DNA of 64,000 nt, from positions 62,001 to 126,000 of the forward strand of contig JAYRVF010000007.1 of the NCBI GenBank assembly GCA_041918675.1, read 5' to 3'. Below, one piece after another: positions 56,163 through 64,000 of the stretch (position 1 is its first letter; the number at the start of each line of letters is the position of its first letter). The DNA is from SCUB01 sp041918675 (lineage in GTDB: Bacteria; Pseudomonadota; Alphaproteobacteria; Rhizobiales; Xanthobacteraceae). Both the position numbers and the translations under genes were made by a program. The notes beneath the pieces were generated by a model. That model searched no databases. It saw nothing but the letters and a program-made list of their open reading frames with translations, and had not been told where the DNA came from.

Positions 56163-56296
56163 GTGAAGAACAAGTCCTGGTTGCCTTGGCAGTTGGATCG
56201 CCCGCAGTGTATCAAATTTAAGGCTATCCATGATTCGGCGCGCTGTCCGGCCGCGTCGGGCCGCTTCGTCCACTCGCCGCGATCCGAGGGAAGCTG

Positions 56297-56935
56297 ATGA
56301 CCGTTCCCGCCGCGCCCGACGATCTCGAACTCGCGGCCCTGCTGTGCTCGCGGATATGCCACGATCTGATCGGTCCCGTGGCCGCGATCGTCAATGGTCT
56401 TGAGGTCCTCGACGACAATCCCAAGGAAGAAGACCGCGATTTCGCGCTCGGCCTGATCCGCCGCAGCGCGGGTGCAGCGTCGGCCAAGCTGAAATTCGCG
56501 CGCATCGCCTTCGGCGCGGCCGGGTCGGCCGGCGCGCAGATCGATCTCGGCGACGCCGAATCGCTGACGCGCGGCTTTCTCGAAGACGACAAGACCCAGC
56601 TCGAGTGGAACGTTCCCCGCGCGCTCATGCCGAAGAATCGGGTCAAGCTGCTCCTCAACATGCTCATCATCGCGCAGCAGACCATTCCGCGTGGCGGCAA
56701 GTTGACGGTCGGGCAGACGGGGGAGGGGGACGCTCCCCGCTTCCGCATCGTCGCGGCCGGGCTCAACGCCCGCATCCCACAGAATGTCGTCGAGCTTCTT
56801 TCCGGCACGAGCCCCAACGCCATCGACGCCCATGTCGTCCAGCCCCATTATACGCGGCTGCTGGCGCAATCCTGCGGGCTCAAGGTGACGCTGACGAGCG
56901 AGGGCGAGGCGATCATCATCGCCGCCGACGACTGA
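56297..56935 (+). CDS. chpT: histidine phosphotransferase ChpT
   Basis: ChpT relays phosphate from the kinase CckA to CtrA and CpdR. The 212-residue protein has the phosphorylated His22 in CSRICHDLIGPVAAIVNGLEVL. The domain that resembles a HATPase fold lacks the ATP-binding G-boxes, as expected. It lies 184 bp upstream of cheA. A CtrA-like half-conserved box (TAAA-N7-TTAAC, 56938-56953) follows directly. Confidence 0.9.
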   Translation: MTVPAAPDDLELAALLCSRICHDLIGPVAAIVNGLEVLDDNPKEEDRDFALGLIRRSAGAASAKLKFARIAFGAAGSAGAQIDLGDAESLTRGFLEDDKTQLEWNVPRALMPKNRVKLLLNMLIIAQQTIPRGGKLTVGQTGEGDAPRFRIVAAGLNARIPQNVVELLSGTSPNAIDAHVVQPHYTRLLAQSCGLKVTLTSEGEAIIIAADD

Positions 56936-56937
56936 CG

Positions 56938-56953
56938 TAAACCTCCGGTTAAC
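56938..56953 (+). promoter_or_regulatory. CtrA-like box, one mismatch, upstream of cheA
   Basis: TAAACCTCCGGTTAAC differs from TTAA-N7-TTAAC at one base. Its place between chpT and cheA fits control of the chemotaxis operon by CtrA. The mismatch makes this tentative. Confidence 0.35.
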
Positions 56954-57060
56954 GATTTGACGCCCGCGAGGCCTTACGCGGGCACCTTTCGCGCGAGAAA
57001 TCGCGTGATTGATGTCGTCGTAACGATCCCGAAACCAAAATTAAACGGTTTACCAAGACA

Positions 57061-57078
57061 CTGGCAGTCGCTTGCCAG
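57061..57078. promoter_or_regulatory. inverted repeat in the cheA leader
   Basis: CTGGCA-GTCGCT-TGCCAG, 42 bp upstream of the cheA ATG. It could be an operator or form a hairpin in the 5' leader. Confidence 0.4.
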
Positions 57079-57119
57079 CGACGCGGCAAGTCCAGTTCGC
57101 GCGTCGGAGACGGTTTTTC

Positions 57120-59828
57120 ATGGATGATCTTCTGAAAGAATTTCTGACGGAGACCAATGAGAGCCTCGACGTCGTCGACGTCGAGTTGGTGCGATTTGAG
57201 CAGGATCCGAACAACGCGAAGATCCTCGATAACATCTTCCGCCTCGTTCACACCATCAAGGGGACCTGCGGTTTCCTCGGACTGCCGCGGCTCGAATCAC
57301 TCGCCCACGCCGCCGAGACGCTGATGGGCAAGTTCCGCGACGGCATGGTCGTTACCGGCGACGCCGTCACGCTGATCCTCAAGACGATCGATCGCATCAA
57401 GGAAATTCTCGATCAGCTCGAGAAGACCCAGGCCGAGCCCGAGGGCGACGACCGCGACCTGATCGACGAACTCGAACGCATGGTGATCGAGGGCGCGAAG
57501 GCGATGCAGGCCGCGGCCGAGGCGCCGGCCGAGCCCGCCGTCACCGAAGGCGAGCTCACCTATCAGGTGCTGGAGCGTCCGCTGCGTCCTGGCGAGGTTT
57601 CTCTCGACGAACTCGAACGCGCGTTCCGCGAAACGCCCGGGCCCGAGGTGGCGCCCGCCGCGCCCGCCGAACCGGTCGCATCGGCGCCGTCCGCGGCGCC
57701 GCGCGCGGCTTCGGCCCATTCGGCCGCCAAGCCCGCGCCGAAGAAACTGTCGGCCGAGGCCGAGCAGAACGGCACCGACGCCGACAAGGTCGCCAACCAG
57801 TCGATCCGCGTCAACGTCGACACGCTCGAACATCTGATGACGATGGTCTCGGAGCTGGTCTTGACGCGCAACCAGCTCATGGAAATCGTGCGCCGCCACG
57901 AGGATTCCGAATTCAAGGTGCCGCTGCAGCGCCTCTCCAACGTCACCGCCGAGCTGCAGGAAGGCGTGATGAAGACGCGCATGCAGCCGATCGGCAACGC
58001 GTGGCAGAAGCTGCCGCGCATCGTGCGCGACCTCTCCACCGAACTCTCCAAGCAGATCGAGCTGGAGATGCGCGGCGCCGATACCGAACTCGACCGTCAG
58101 GTCCTTGATCTGATCAAGGATCCGCTCACCCATATGGTGCGCAATTCGGCCGACCACGGGCTCGAATCGACCGCCGACCGCATCGCCGCCGGCAAGCCGG
58201 AGCAGGGCACCATCCGCCTGTCGGCCTATCACGAGGGCGGCCACATCATCATCTGCATCGCCGATGACGGGCGCGGCCTCGATACCGAGCGGATCAAGGC
58301 CAAGGCGTTGGCCAACGGCATCGTCACCGACGCCGAGCTCGAAAAGATGAGCGAGGCGCAGATCCACAAATTCATCTTCGCGCCGGGCTTCTCCACCGCC
58401 GCCAAGGTGACCAGCGTTTCCGGCCGCGGCGTCGGCATGGACGTGGTGCGCACCAACATCGACAAGATCGGCGGCACCGTCGACGTCAAGTCGGTGCCGG
58501 GCGAAGGGTCGAGCTTCATCATCAAGATCCCGCTCACGCTGGCGATCGTCTCCGCGCTGATCGTGGAGGCGGCCGGCGACCGCTTCGCTATTCCCCAGCT
58601 CGCGGTGGTCGAACTGGTGCGCGCGCGCGCGAACTCCGAATATCGCATCGAGCGCATCAAGGACACGCCGGTGCTGCGGCTGCGCAGCAAGCTCCTGCCG
58701 CTCATCCATCTCAAGCGCCTGCTCAAGATCGACGACGGCGCCGAGATCGATCAGGAGAACGGCTTCATCGTCGTCACCCAGGTTGGCGGCCAGACCTTCG
58801 GCATCGTCGTCGACGGCGTCTTCCACACCGAGGAAATCGTCGTCAAGCCGATGTCGACCAAGCTGCGGCACATCGCCATGTTCTCGGGCAACACCATTCT
58901 TGGCGACGGTTCGGTGATCATGATCATCGATCCGAACGGCATCGCCCAGGCGCTCGGCACGTTGTCGGCGCAGCAGGATATCGCCGAGGAGAACGAGGCC
59001 CTGCAGGTCGCCGGCAACGAGCAGAAGACGTCGCTGCTGGTCTTCCGCGCCGGCTCCAACGAACCGAAGGCCGTGCCGCTCGAACTCGTCACCCGGCTCG
59101 AGGAAATCGACGCCGACAAGATCGAGATGTCGAACGGCCGTCACATGGTGCAGTATCGCGGCCACCTGATGCCGCTGATCGGCATGGACGGCGTCGCCGT
59201 GCGCGAGCAGGGCCGCCAGGCGATCCTCGTCTTCTCCGACGACGGGCGCTCGATGGGCCTTCTGGTCGACGAGATCGTCGACATCGTCGAGGAAAGCCTC
59301 AACATCGAGGTCACGAGCACGCGCGACGGCGTGCTCGGCTCGGCCGTGATCAAGGGTCTCGCGACCGAGGTCATCGACGTCGGCCACTTCCTGCCGATGG
59401 CGTTCGCCGATTGGTTCAGCCGCAAGGAAATGAAGCCGACGATGCATTCGCGGTCGATCCTGTTGGTCGACGACTCGGCGTTCTTCCGCAACATGCTGGG
59501 TCCGGTGCTCAAGGCCGCCGGCTATCGCCCGACGGTGGTCGGCGCCGCTCAAGACGCGCTCGGCATGCTGCGCGGCGGCCAGCAATTCGACGTCATTCTC
59601 ACCGACATCGAGATGCCCGAGATGAACGGCTTCGAGTTCGCCGAGGCGGTGCGCTCCGATCAGCGCCTCGCCGGAATGCCGATCATCGCGCTGTCGTCGG
59701 TGGTCTCGCCGGCCGCGATCGAGCGGGGCCGCCAGGCCGGCTTCCACGACTACGTCGCCAAATTCGACAGGCCGGGATTGATCGCGGCGCTGAAGGAACA
59801 AACCACCGAGTTCCACCGCGCGGCATGA
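57120..59828 (+). CDS. cheA: chemotaxis kinase CheA with two CheW-like domains and a C-terminal receiver
   Basis: A 902-residue histidine kinase. It has an HPt domain with phosphoacceptor His44 (LVHTIKGTCGF), an Ala/Pro linker (about 130-220) with no clear P2 domain, a dimerisation helix pair (about 225-285) and an ATPase domain with HMVRNSADHGLE (338-349), DDGRGLD (382-388) and GRGVGMDVV (435-443). A CheW-like domain (about 475-615), a second one (about 635-765) and a receiver (about 778-902; Asp785, Asp829, Lys881) follow. The receiver may be an internal phosphate sink. It is the first gene of cheAWYBR. Confidence 0.94.
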   Translation: MDDLLKEFLTETNESLDVVDVELVRFEQDPNNAKILDNIFRLVHTIKGTCGFLGLPRLESLAHAAETLMGKFRDGMVVTGDAVTLILKTIDRIKEILDQLEKTQAEPEGDDRDLIDELERMVIEGAKAMQAAAEAPAEPAVTEGELTYQVLERPLRPGEVSLDELERAFRETPGPEVAPAAPAEPVASAPSAAPRAASAHSAAKPAPKKLSAEAEQNGTDADKVANQSIRVNVDTLEHLMTMVSELVLTRNQLMEIVRRHEDSEFKVPLQRLSNVTAELQEGVMKTRMQPIGNAWQKLPRIVRDLSTELSKQIELEMRGADTELDRQVLDLIKDPLTHMVRNSADHGLESTADRIAAGKPEQGTIRLSAYHEGGHIIICIADDGRGLDTERIKAKALANGIVTDAELEKMSEAQIHKFIFAPGFSTAAKVTSVSGRGVGMDVVRTNIDKIGGTVDVKSVPGEGSSFIIKIPLTLAIVSALIVEAAGDRFAIPQLAVVELVRARANSEYRIERIKDTPVLRLRSKLLPLIHLKRLLKIDDGAEIDQENGFIVVTQVGGQTFGIVVDGVFHTEEIVVKPMSTKLRHIAMFSGNTILGDGSVIMIIDPNGIAQALGTLSAQQDIAEENEALQVAGNEQKTSLLVFRAGSNEPKAVPLELVTRLEEIDADKIEMSNGRHMVQYRGHLMPLIGMDGVAVREQGRQAILVFSDDGRSMGLLVDEIVDIVEESLNIEVTSTRDGVLGSAVIKGLATEVIDVGHFLPMAFADWFSRKEMKPTMHSRSILLVDDSAFFRNMLGPVLKAAGYRPTVVGAAQDALGMLRGGQQFDVILTDIEMPEMNGFEFAEAVRSDQRLAGMPIIALSSVVSPAAIERGRQAGFHDYVAKFDRPGLIAALKEQTTEFHRAA

Positions 59829-59839
59829 GGGACGCATCG

Positions 59840-60310
59840 ATGACCACGTCAACCGAGGCCGCGGACGGCGACCTTTTCGAATTCGTCACGATGATGATCG
59901 GTGGGCAGCTCTTCGGCCTGCCGATTTCCCGCGTGCAGGACGTCTTCATGCCCGACCGGCTCACCCGCGTGCCGATGGCGGCGCGGGAAATCGCCGGCGT
60001 TCTCAATCTGCGCGGCCGCATCGTCACGGCGATCGACATGCGGACGCGGCTGGGGCTCGCCAAGTCCGACGCGGGCAGACCGCCGATGGCGGTCGGCGTC
60101 GAACTGGGCGGCGAATCCTATGGATTGCTGATCGACTCCGTCGGCGAGGTGCTCAAGCTCGCCGAGAGCGGGCGCGAGGCCAATCCGATCAATCTCGACC
60201 CGCGGCTGGCGAAGATGGCCGCGGGAATTCATCGTCTCGACGGACAGCTCCTGGTCATCCTGGACGTCGATCGCGTGCTTGAAATGTCGACCGATGCCAT
60301 GGCCGCGTGA
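59840..60310 (+). CDS. cheW: chemotaxis coupling protein CheW
   Basis: A 156-residue adaptor linking receptors to CheA. The motifs FEFVTMMIGGQLFGLPISRVQDVF, LNLRGRIVTAIDMRTRLGL and LLIDSVGEVLKL are CheW hallmarks. The start at 59840 follows GAGGG. An alternative ATG at 59825 overlaps the cheA stop. Confidence 0.93.
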   Translation: MTTSTEAADGDLFEFVTMMIGGQLFGLPISRVQDVFMPDRLTRVPMAAREIAGVLNLRGRIVTAIDMRTRLGLAKSDAGRPPMAVGVELGGESYGLLIDSVGEVLKLAESGREANPINLDPRLAKMAAGIHRLDGQLLVILDVDRVLEMSTDAMAA

Positions 60311-60397
60311 GGATGCTCGCGCCGCGCGGCCGATGGCGCTTTTGAACAAGGTATAGGTCGATCCGATGCTCCGGATCGAAGAATCGCAGAGGCTGCA

Positions 60398-60763
<366 letters not shown>

Positions 60764-60805
60764 GGGATCGCCGCGGCGCGAGGTCGCGGCGGCCATGGTT
60801 GTTGC

Positions 60806-61999
60806 GTGGGCGTGGGTGTTGCGTTGAGTACGACAATTTCGAGTGCGACCAAACCGCCGGCCGAGACGGCCGGTCGCGACGCGCCGTTGCGCGTCATGAT
60901 CGTCGACGACTCTGTCGTCATCCGAAGCATGGTCTCGCGCTGGATTGAGGAGGAGACGGGCCTCCAGGTCGCCGCGACGCTGCGCAACGGGCGCGAGGCC
61001 GTCGAGCAGCTTGAGCGCGTCAATCCCGACGTCGCCGTCCTCGACATCGAAATGCCGGAGCTCGACGGAATTTCGGCGCTGCCGCTTCTGCTCGGCAAGC
61101 GGCGCGATCTGACCGTCATCATGGCGTCGACGCTGACGCGGCGGAACGCCGAGATCAGCCTCAAGGCGCTGGCGCTCGGCGCGGCCGATTACGTGCCCAA
61201 GCCCGAAAGCACGCGCGAGACGGGCACGGTGGAGGAATTCCGCCGCGATCTCATTCAGAAGATCCGCAGCCTCGGCAAGGCGCGGCGGCGCGTGGCGCCG
61301 TCGGCGCGGCCGGCCGAACCCGGCGCGGTGGCGAAAGCCGATCCGCGTTTCGCGCCGCGGCCAGTGGCGCGTCCCGATCAGCATGCCTTCACGCTGCGGC
61401 CGTTCAGCCCGGCGATGCCGAAGATCCTCGCCATCGGCTCGTCGACCGGCGGTCCGCAGGCGCTGATGGGGCTGGTGGCCAAGATCGGCCCGGTGATCGA
61501 CCGCTATCCCGTACTCATCACCCAACATATGCCGGCGACCTTCACCACGATTCTGGCCGAGCATCTGGCGCGCGCGAGCGGTCGGCCGGCGCATGAAGGC
61601 GTGCATGGCGAGCCGGTGAAGCCGGGCTGCATCTATCTCGCGCCCGGCGGACGCCACATGACCGTGGCGGCGCGGCCGACAGGAGCTACGATCGTGCTCG
61701 GCGACGGTCCGCCCGTGAATTACTGCAAGCCGGCGGTTGATCCCCTGTTCATGTCGGTCGCGCAGGTGTGGCAGGCCGGCGCCTTCGCGCTGGTGCTGAC
61801 CGGCATGGGCGCCGACGGCGCCCAGGGGGGCAAGGCCATCACCGCCGCCGGCGGCAATGTCATCGCCCAGGACGAAGCCACCAGCGTCGTCTGGGGCATG
61901 CCGGGCGCGGCCGCGCAGGCCGGCATCTGCTCCGCCGTCCTTCCGCTCGATCAAATCGCGCCCAAACTGGTTCGCCTGTTTTCCGGAGATCGCTCGTGA
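60806..61999 (+). CDS. cheB: chemotaxis protein-glutamate methylesterase CheB
   Basis: A 397-residue enzyme with an N-terminal receiver (Asp35, Asp36, phosphoacceptor Asp80) and a C-terminal methylesterase with the triad segments GSSTGGPQAL (Ser213), TQHMPATF (His241) and LTGMGADGA (Asp). It demethylates receptors for adaptation. The start is a GTG at 60806, but a TTG seven codons later is possible. The end overlaps cheR. Confidence 0.93.
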   Translation: MGVGVALSTTISSATKPPAETAGRDAPLRVMIVDDSVVIRSMVSRWIEEETGLQVAATLRNGREAVEQLERVNPDVAVLDIEMPELDGISALPLLLGKRRDLTVIMASTLTRRNAEISLKALALGAADYVPKPESTRETGTVEEFRRDLIQKIRSLGKARRRVAPSARPAEPGAVAKADPRFAPRPVARPDQHAFTLRPFSPAMPKILAIGSSTGGPQALMGLVAKIGPVIDRYPVLITQHMPATFTTILAEHLARASGRPAHEGVHGEPVKPGCIYLAPGGRHMTVAARPTGATIVLGDGPPVNYCKPAVDPLFMSVAQVWQAGAFALVLTGMGADGAQGGKAITAAGGNVIAQDEATSVVWGMPGAAAQAGICSAVLPLDQIAPKLVRLFSGDRS

Positions 62000-62886
62000 C
62001 GCCTTCCGACTATGAGTATTTGCGCAAGCTTGTGAAAGAGCGATCCGGATTGGTGCTGTCGGCGGACAAGCAATATCTGGTTGAAAGCCGGCTGGTGCCG
62101 CTCGCGCGCAAGGTCGATCTTGGCGGGATCGGCGATCTCGTCGCCAAGCTCAAGAGCGGCGACGCGGCGCTGGCGGTCGATGTCGTCGAGGCGATGACGA
62201 CCAACGAGACGTTCTTCTATCGCGACAAGACGCCGTTCGACCATTTCACCGAGACCATCATGCCGACGATGCTGAAGGCGCGCCAGAACCGCCGCGCGCT
62301 GCGCATCTGGTGCGCGGCCTCATCGACCGGGCAGGAGCCTTATTCGCTGGCGATGTGTCTGAAGGAAATGGGCTCGCAGCTCGCCGGCTGGCGCGTCGAA
62401 ATCGTCGCCACCGACCTGTCGCGCGAGGTGCTGGAGAAGTCGAAGTCGGGCGTCTTCAGCCAGTTCGAGGTGCAGCGCGGCCTGCCGATCCAGATGCTGG
62501 TCAAGCATTTCAAGCAGGTCGGCGAGATGTGGCAGCTCTCGCAGGAAATCCGCGCCATGGTGCAGCACCGGCAGTTCAATCTGCTGCAGGACTTCCGCGC
62601 GCTCGGCAAATTCGACATCGTCTTCTGCCGCAACGTGCTGATCTATTTCGATCAGGAAGCGAAGTCCGGCGTGTTCTCGCGTCTGCTCAAGACGATGGAG
62701 CCGGACGGATTCCTCGTTCTCGGCGCGGCGGAAACGGTCGTCGGGTTGACCGACGCGTTCAAGCCGCTGGCGAACAAACGCGGTCTATATCGCCCCGTCA
62801 CGGCCGAGAGCATGGCCTCGCCGCCGTTGGCGCCGGCCGGCACCGCCGCCGGCCTCAAGGTCGCGGCCGCGGCCGCCACGCGCTGA
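61996..62886 (+). CDS. cheR: chemotaxis protein methyltransferase CheR
   Basis: A 296-residue SAM-dependent receptor methyltransferase with an N-terminal helical domain, ETFFYRDKTPFDHF, WCAASSTGQEPYSLAM (SAM motif), ATDLSREVLEKSKSG and FCRNVLIYFD. The GTG start overlaps the cheB TGA (GTGA). An Ala/Pro-rich tail of about 25 residues follows the catalytic domain. Confidence 0.94.
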   Translation: MTPSDYEYLRKLVKERSGLVLSADKQYLVESRLVPLARKVDLGGIGDLVAKLKSGDAALAVDVVEAMTTNETFFYRDKTPFDHFTETIMPTMLKARQNRRALRIWCAASSTGQEPYSLAMCLKEMGSQLAGWRVEIVATDLSREVLEKSKSGVFSQFEVQRGLPIQMLVKHFKQVGEMWQLSQEIRAMVQHRQFNLLQDFRALGKFDIVFCRNVLIYFDQEAKSGVFSRLLKTMEPDGFLVLGAAETVVGLTDAFKPLANKRGLYRPVTAESMASPPLAPAGTAAGLKVAAAAATR

Positions 62887-63141
62887 TCGCTATCGTCTTC
62901 CGAACCGGCTTGGCGCCCACCGTCGCCGCGCGAACCGCGCGATTCGCGGGGCGGTTAAGGTTGTCCGTCAAGGTTAGCGATCAACGCTATTTTTCAAGGT
63001 TGCTTCTTTAGCTTGACGCGAAAGGTTGAGCGTCAAGGTTTATTCAAAGCTTGGCTTGTGTGGGTGGGATTTCGCTAACTAATGGCGGACGCGGCATTGA
63101 AGGCGAGATGAGCCGCATCGCCATTAATAACGAGGTAGCCC
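62887..63141. other. spacer with repeated TCAAGGTT motifs
   Basis: GTCAAGGTT occurs at about 62968 and 63031, and TTCAAGGTT at about 62993. TAGCG-ATCAA-CGCTA (about 62978-62992) is palindromic. These may be binding sites for a regulator of the gene at 63142. Coordinates are approximate. Confidence 0.35.
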
Positions 63142-63429
63142 ATGAAGAAGTTCGCGAAGACGGCCGCGGCGGCCGCGATGTTGGGAGGTCTGGCGCTGGT
63201 TCCGACGCAGGCTTCGGCCAAGCCCTGTATCATCCTCGGCGGCACGACCGCGAGTGCCGCGCCGGCGGCCACCATCATCGGCATCGCCGCGTTCCTGTCC
63301 GCCTATGATCTGACGCGCCGTCTGACCTGCATCGGCGATCCGCTCCGTCTCGGCGGTCCGGGCTTCACGTCGAAGATCAAGCCGACCGACAACGTGATGA
63401 TTCCGCAGTGTCCGCCGCGGCGCCGTTGA
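63142..63429 (+). CDS. small exported protein, unknown function
   Basis: A 95-residue protein with a signal peptide (MKKFAKTAAAAAMLGGLALV, cleavage near ASA). The mature part has a hydrophobic Ala/Ile segment (AAPAATIIGIAAFLSAYDL) and three cysteines. A GAGG ribosome site and a strong terminator frame the gene, so it is expressed as a single unit. I recognise no family. Confidence 0.72.
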   Translation: MKKFAKTAAAAAMLGGLALVPTQASAKPCIILGGTTASAAPAATIIGIAAFLSAYDLTRRLTCIGDPLRLGGPGFTSKIKPTDNVMIPQCPPRRR

Positions 63430-63459
63430 TCATTTGAATCCGGCGATCATCGTGATCCG

Positions 63460-63490
63460 AAGCCGCCCCATTCGGGGCGGCTTTGCTTTT
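63460..63490 (+). terminator. intrinsic terminator
   Basis: GCCGCCCC / GGGGCGGC (63462-63469 with 63474-63481) with a 4-nt loop ATTC is followed by TTTGCTTTT. It terminates the transcript of the small exported gene just upstream. Confidence 0.9.
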
Positions 63491-63613
63491 CGCGGCGATC
63501 GAATCCTCGGCCGCCAATCGCGGCGCGACCGGGCCACGTGCGATAGGCCAACCGCGCGGGCCACTGGTTCGCCGCCGTCGTTCATTGTATGACCATGGCA
63601 TCCCTTGGGACGG

Positions 63614-64000
63614 ATGCGCGCGATGGCGGGCGACCACACGATCACGGCGACCGGTTTCCGCAGACCCTGGCTGTTCGCGCGGATGCTGCGGACGTTGCGG
63701 GCCAATGATCTCGCCGGCTGGCGCATCGCGCTTCAGATCGAGCCGTCGTTCGCGAGTCGGGAATTCGTCGCGGCGGCCGAGGAAATCCTGAGCGGATGCG
63801 ACTTCTCGATCCGCGTCAATGCCAAGCGCCTCGGCGTGCGATTCAATCCATTCACATTGATCGATCGCGTGTTCGAGGAGGGCGGCGCGCTCAATATCTG
63901 CCTCGAGGAGGACCTGCTTCTTTCCCCCGACATTTGCGATCTGGCGCTGTGGTACGCGCGCAATCACCAGCCGCACTGGCTCTGCCTCAACCTGCTGAGC
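63614..64000 (+). CDS. glycosyltransferase-like protein, cut by the window end
   Basis: The frame from the ATG at 63614 (or 63623) stays open to the edge, giving 129 residues. It reads TATGFRRPWLFARMLRTLR, then RVNAKRLGVRFNPFTLIDRVFEE and NICLEEDLLLSPDICDLALWY. The pattern of a short N-terminal beta strand with FxRxxxLxxxL, then LGVRxNPF and a xEEDL acidic motif followed by SPD, resembles GT-A glycosyltransferases of the GNT-I type, where the acidic motif binds the metal. The C-terminal half is missing, so this is tentative. Confidence 0.6.
   Translation, partial: MRAMAGDHTITATGFRRPWLFARMLRTLRANDLAGWRIALQIEPSFASREFVAAAEEILSGCDFSIRVNAKRLGVRFNPFTLIDRVFEEGGALNICLEEDLLLSPDICDLALWYARNHQPHWLCLNLLS

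Noticed and set aside
57061..57076. CTGGCAGTCGCTTGCC as a sigma-54 promoter
   Set aside because: The GG-to-GC distance is one base short of the -24/-12 consensus. It is better explained as an inverted repeat.
57297..59852. A long minus-strand open frame (about 850 codons) opposite cheA
   Set aside because: The plus strand holds an unambiguous CheA. The antisense frame is His/Asp/Arg-rich with no motif.

Overview
The window is high-GC DNA with the gene content of an alphaproteobacterium, most likely order Hyphomicrobiales (Rhizobiales). The pointers are the ChpT phosphotransferase of the CtrA pathway, EipA (DUF1134), a TipF-like EAL protein, an alpha-type histidyl-tRNA synthetase, a PetP/PetR-type regulator pair, the order lgt / MidA-like methyltransferase / pgeF / prs, and many DUFs typical of the order. 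A CtrA box matching TTAA-N7-TTAAC lies upstream of an outer-membrane protein gene. I cannot name the genus. Nearly everything is chromosomal housekeeping. There is no IS element, integrase, phage gene or CRISPR array.

Layout. 97-4828 (minus): ribF-ileS-lspA. 5143-7875: a lone cheY, a HAD-IIA phosphatase and a membrane protein with a degenerate EAL domain. 7992-12421 (minus): an omega-aminotransferase, then a three-gene efflux or lipoprotein-type ABC transporter joined by 4-bp overlaps. 12436-12935: a frameshifted GIY-YIG nuclease gene between inverted REP-like palindromes. 13066-18526: hisS, which carries a low-GC internal block, several small exported proteins, RNase T2, rlmJ and a cold-shock gene. 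19017-25527: an Omp25-like protein, uvrC, pgsA, moaD, moaE, prmB and ilvE. 26104-28717: MarR regulator, response regulator and histidine kinase, all overlapping. 28729-35478 (minus): proC, a YbjN protein, prs, a lipoprotein, pgeF, a MidA-like gene and lgt. 35711-38800 (plus): ubiK, rplY, pth, ychF. 38903-45166: small membrane proteins including a duplicated pair, and uvrB. 45448-51272: acyl-CoA dehydrogenase, DUF898 plus M48 peptidase, DUF2927, L,D-transpeptidase and an H-NS-like protein. 52217-56162: tRNA-Val(CAC), a coiled-coil protein, eipA, a YHS protein and cysQ. 56297-62886: chpT followed by cheA-cheW-cheY-cheB-cheR. The right edge cuts a glycosyltransferase-like gene.

How the genes work together. 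The chemotaxis cluster is a complete signalling core: a CheA with two CheW-like domains and its own receiver, an adaptor, a response regulator, and the methylation enzymes CheB and CheR. No receptor gene lies in the window. ChpT just upstream links the locus to CtrA-controlled motility and cell cycle. Lgt and LspA are two steps of lipoprotein maturation. UvrB and UvrC are two parts of excision repair.

Features a product list would miss: (1) the GIY-YIG gene between perfect 16-bp inverted repeats; (2) the low-GC block inside hisS; (3) many 7-15-bp imperfect tandem arrays between genes and in leaders; (4) a perfect CtrA box before the outer-membrane gene; (5) a tandem pair of Cys-containing mini membrane proteins; (6) strong hairpins at gene ends that lack a T-tract. 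I see no clear new multi-gene system. Item 1 is the best candidate for an undescribed element.
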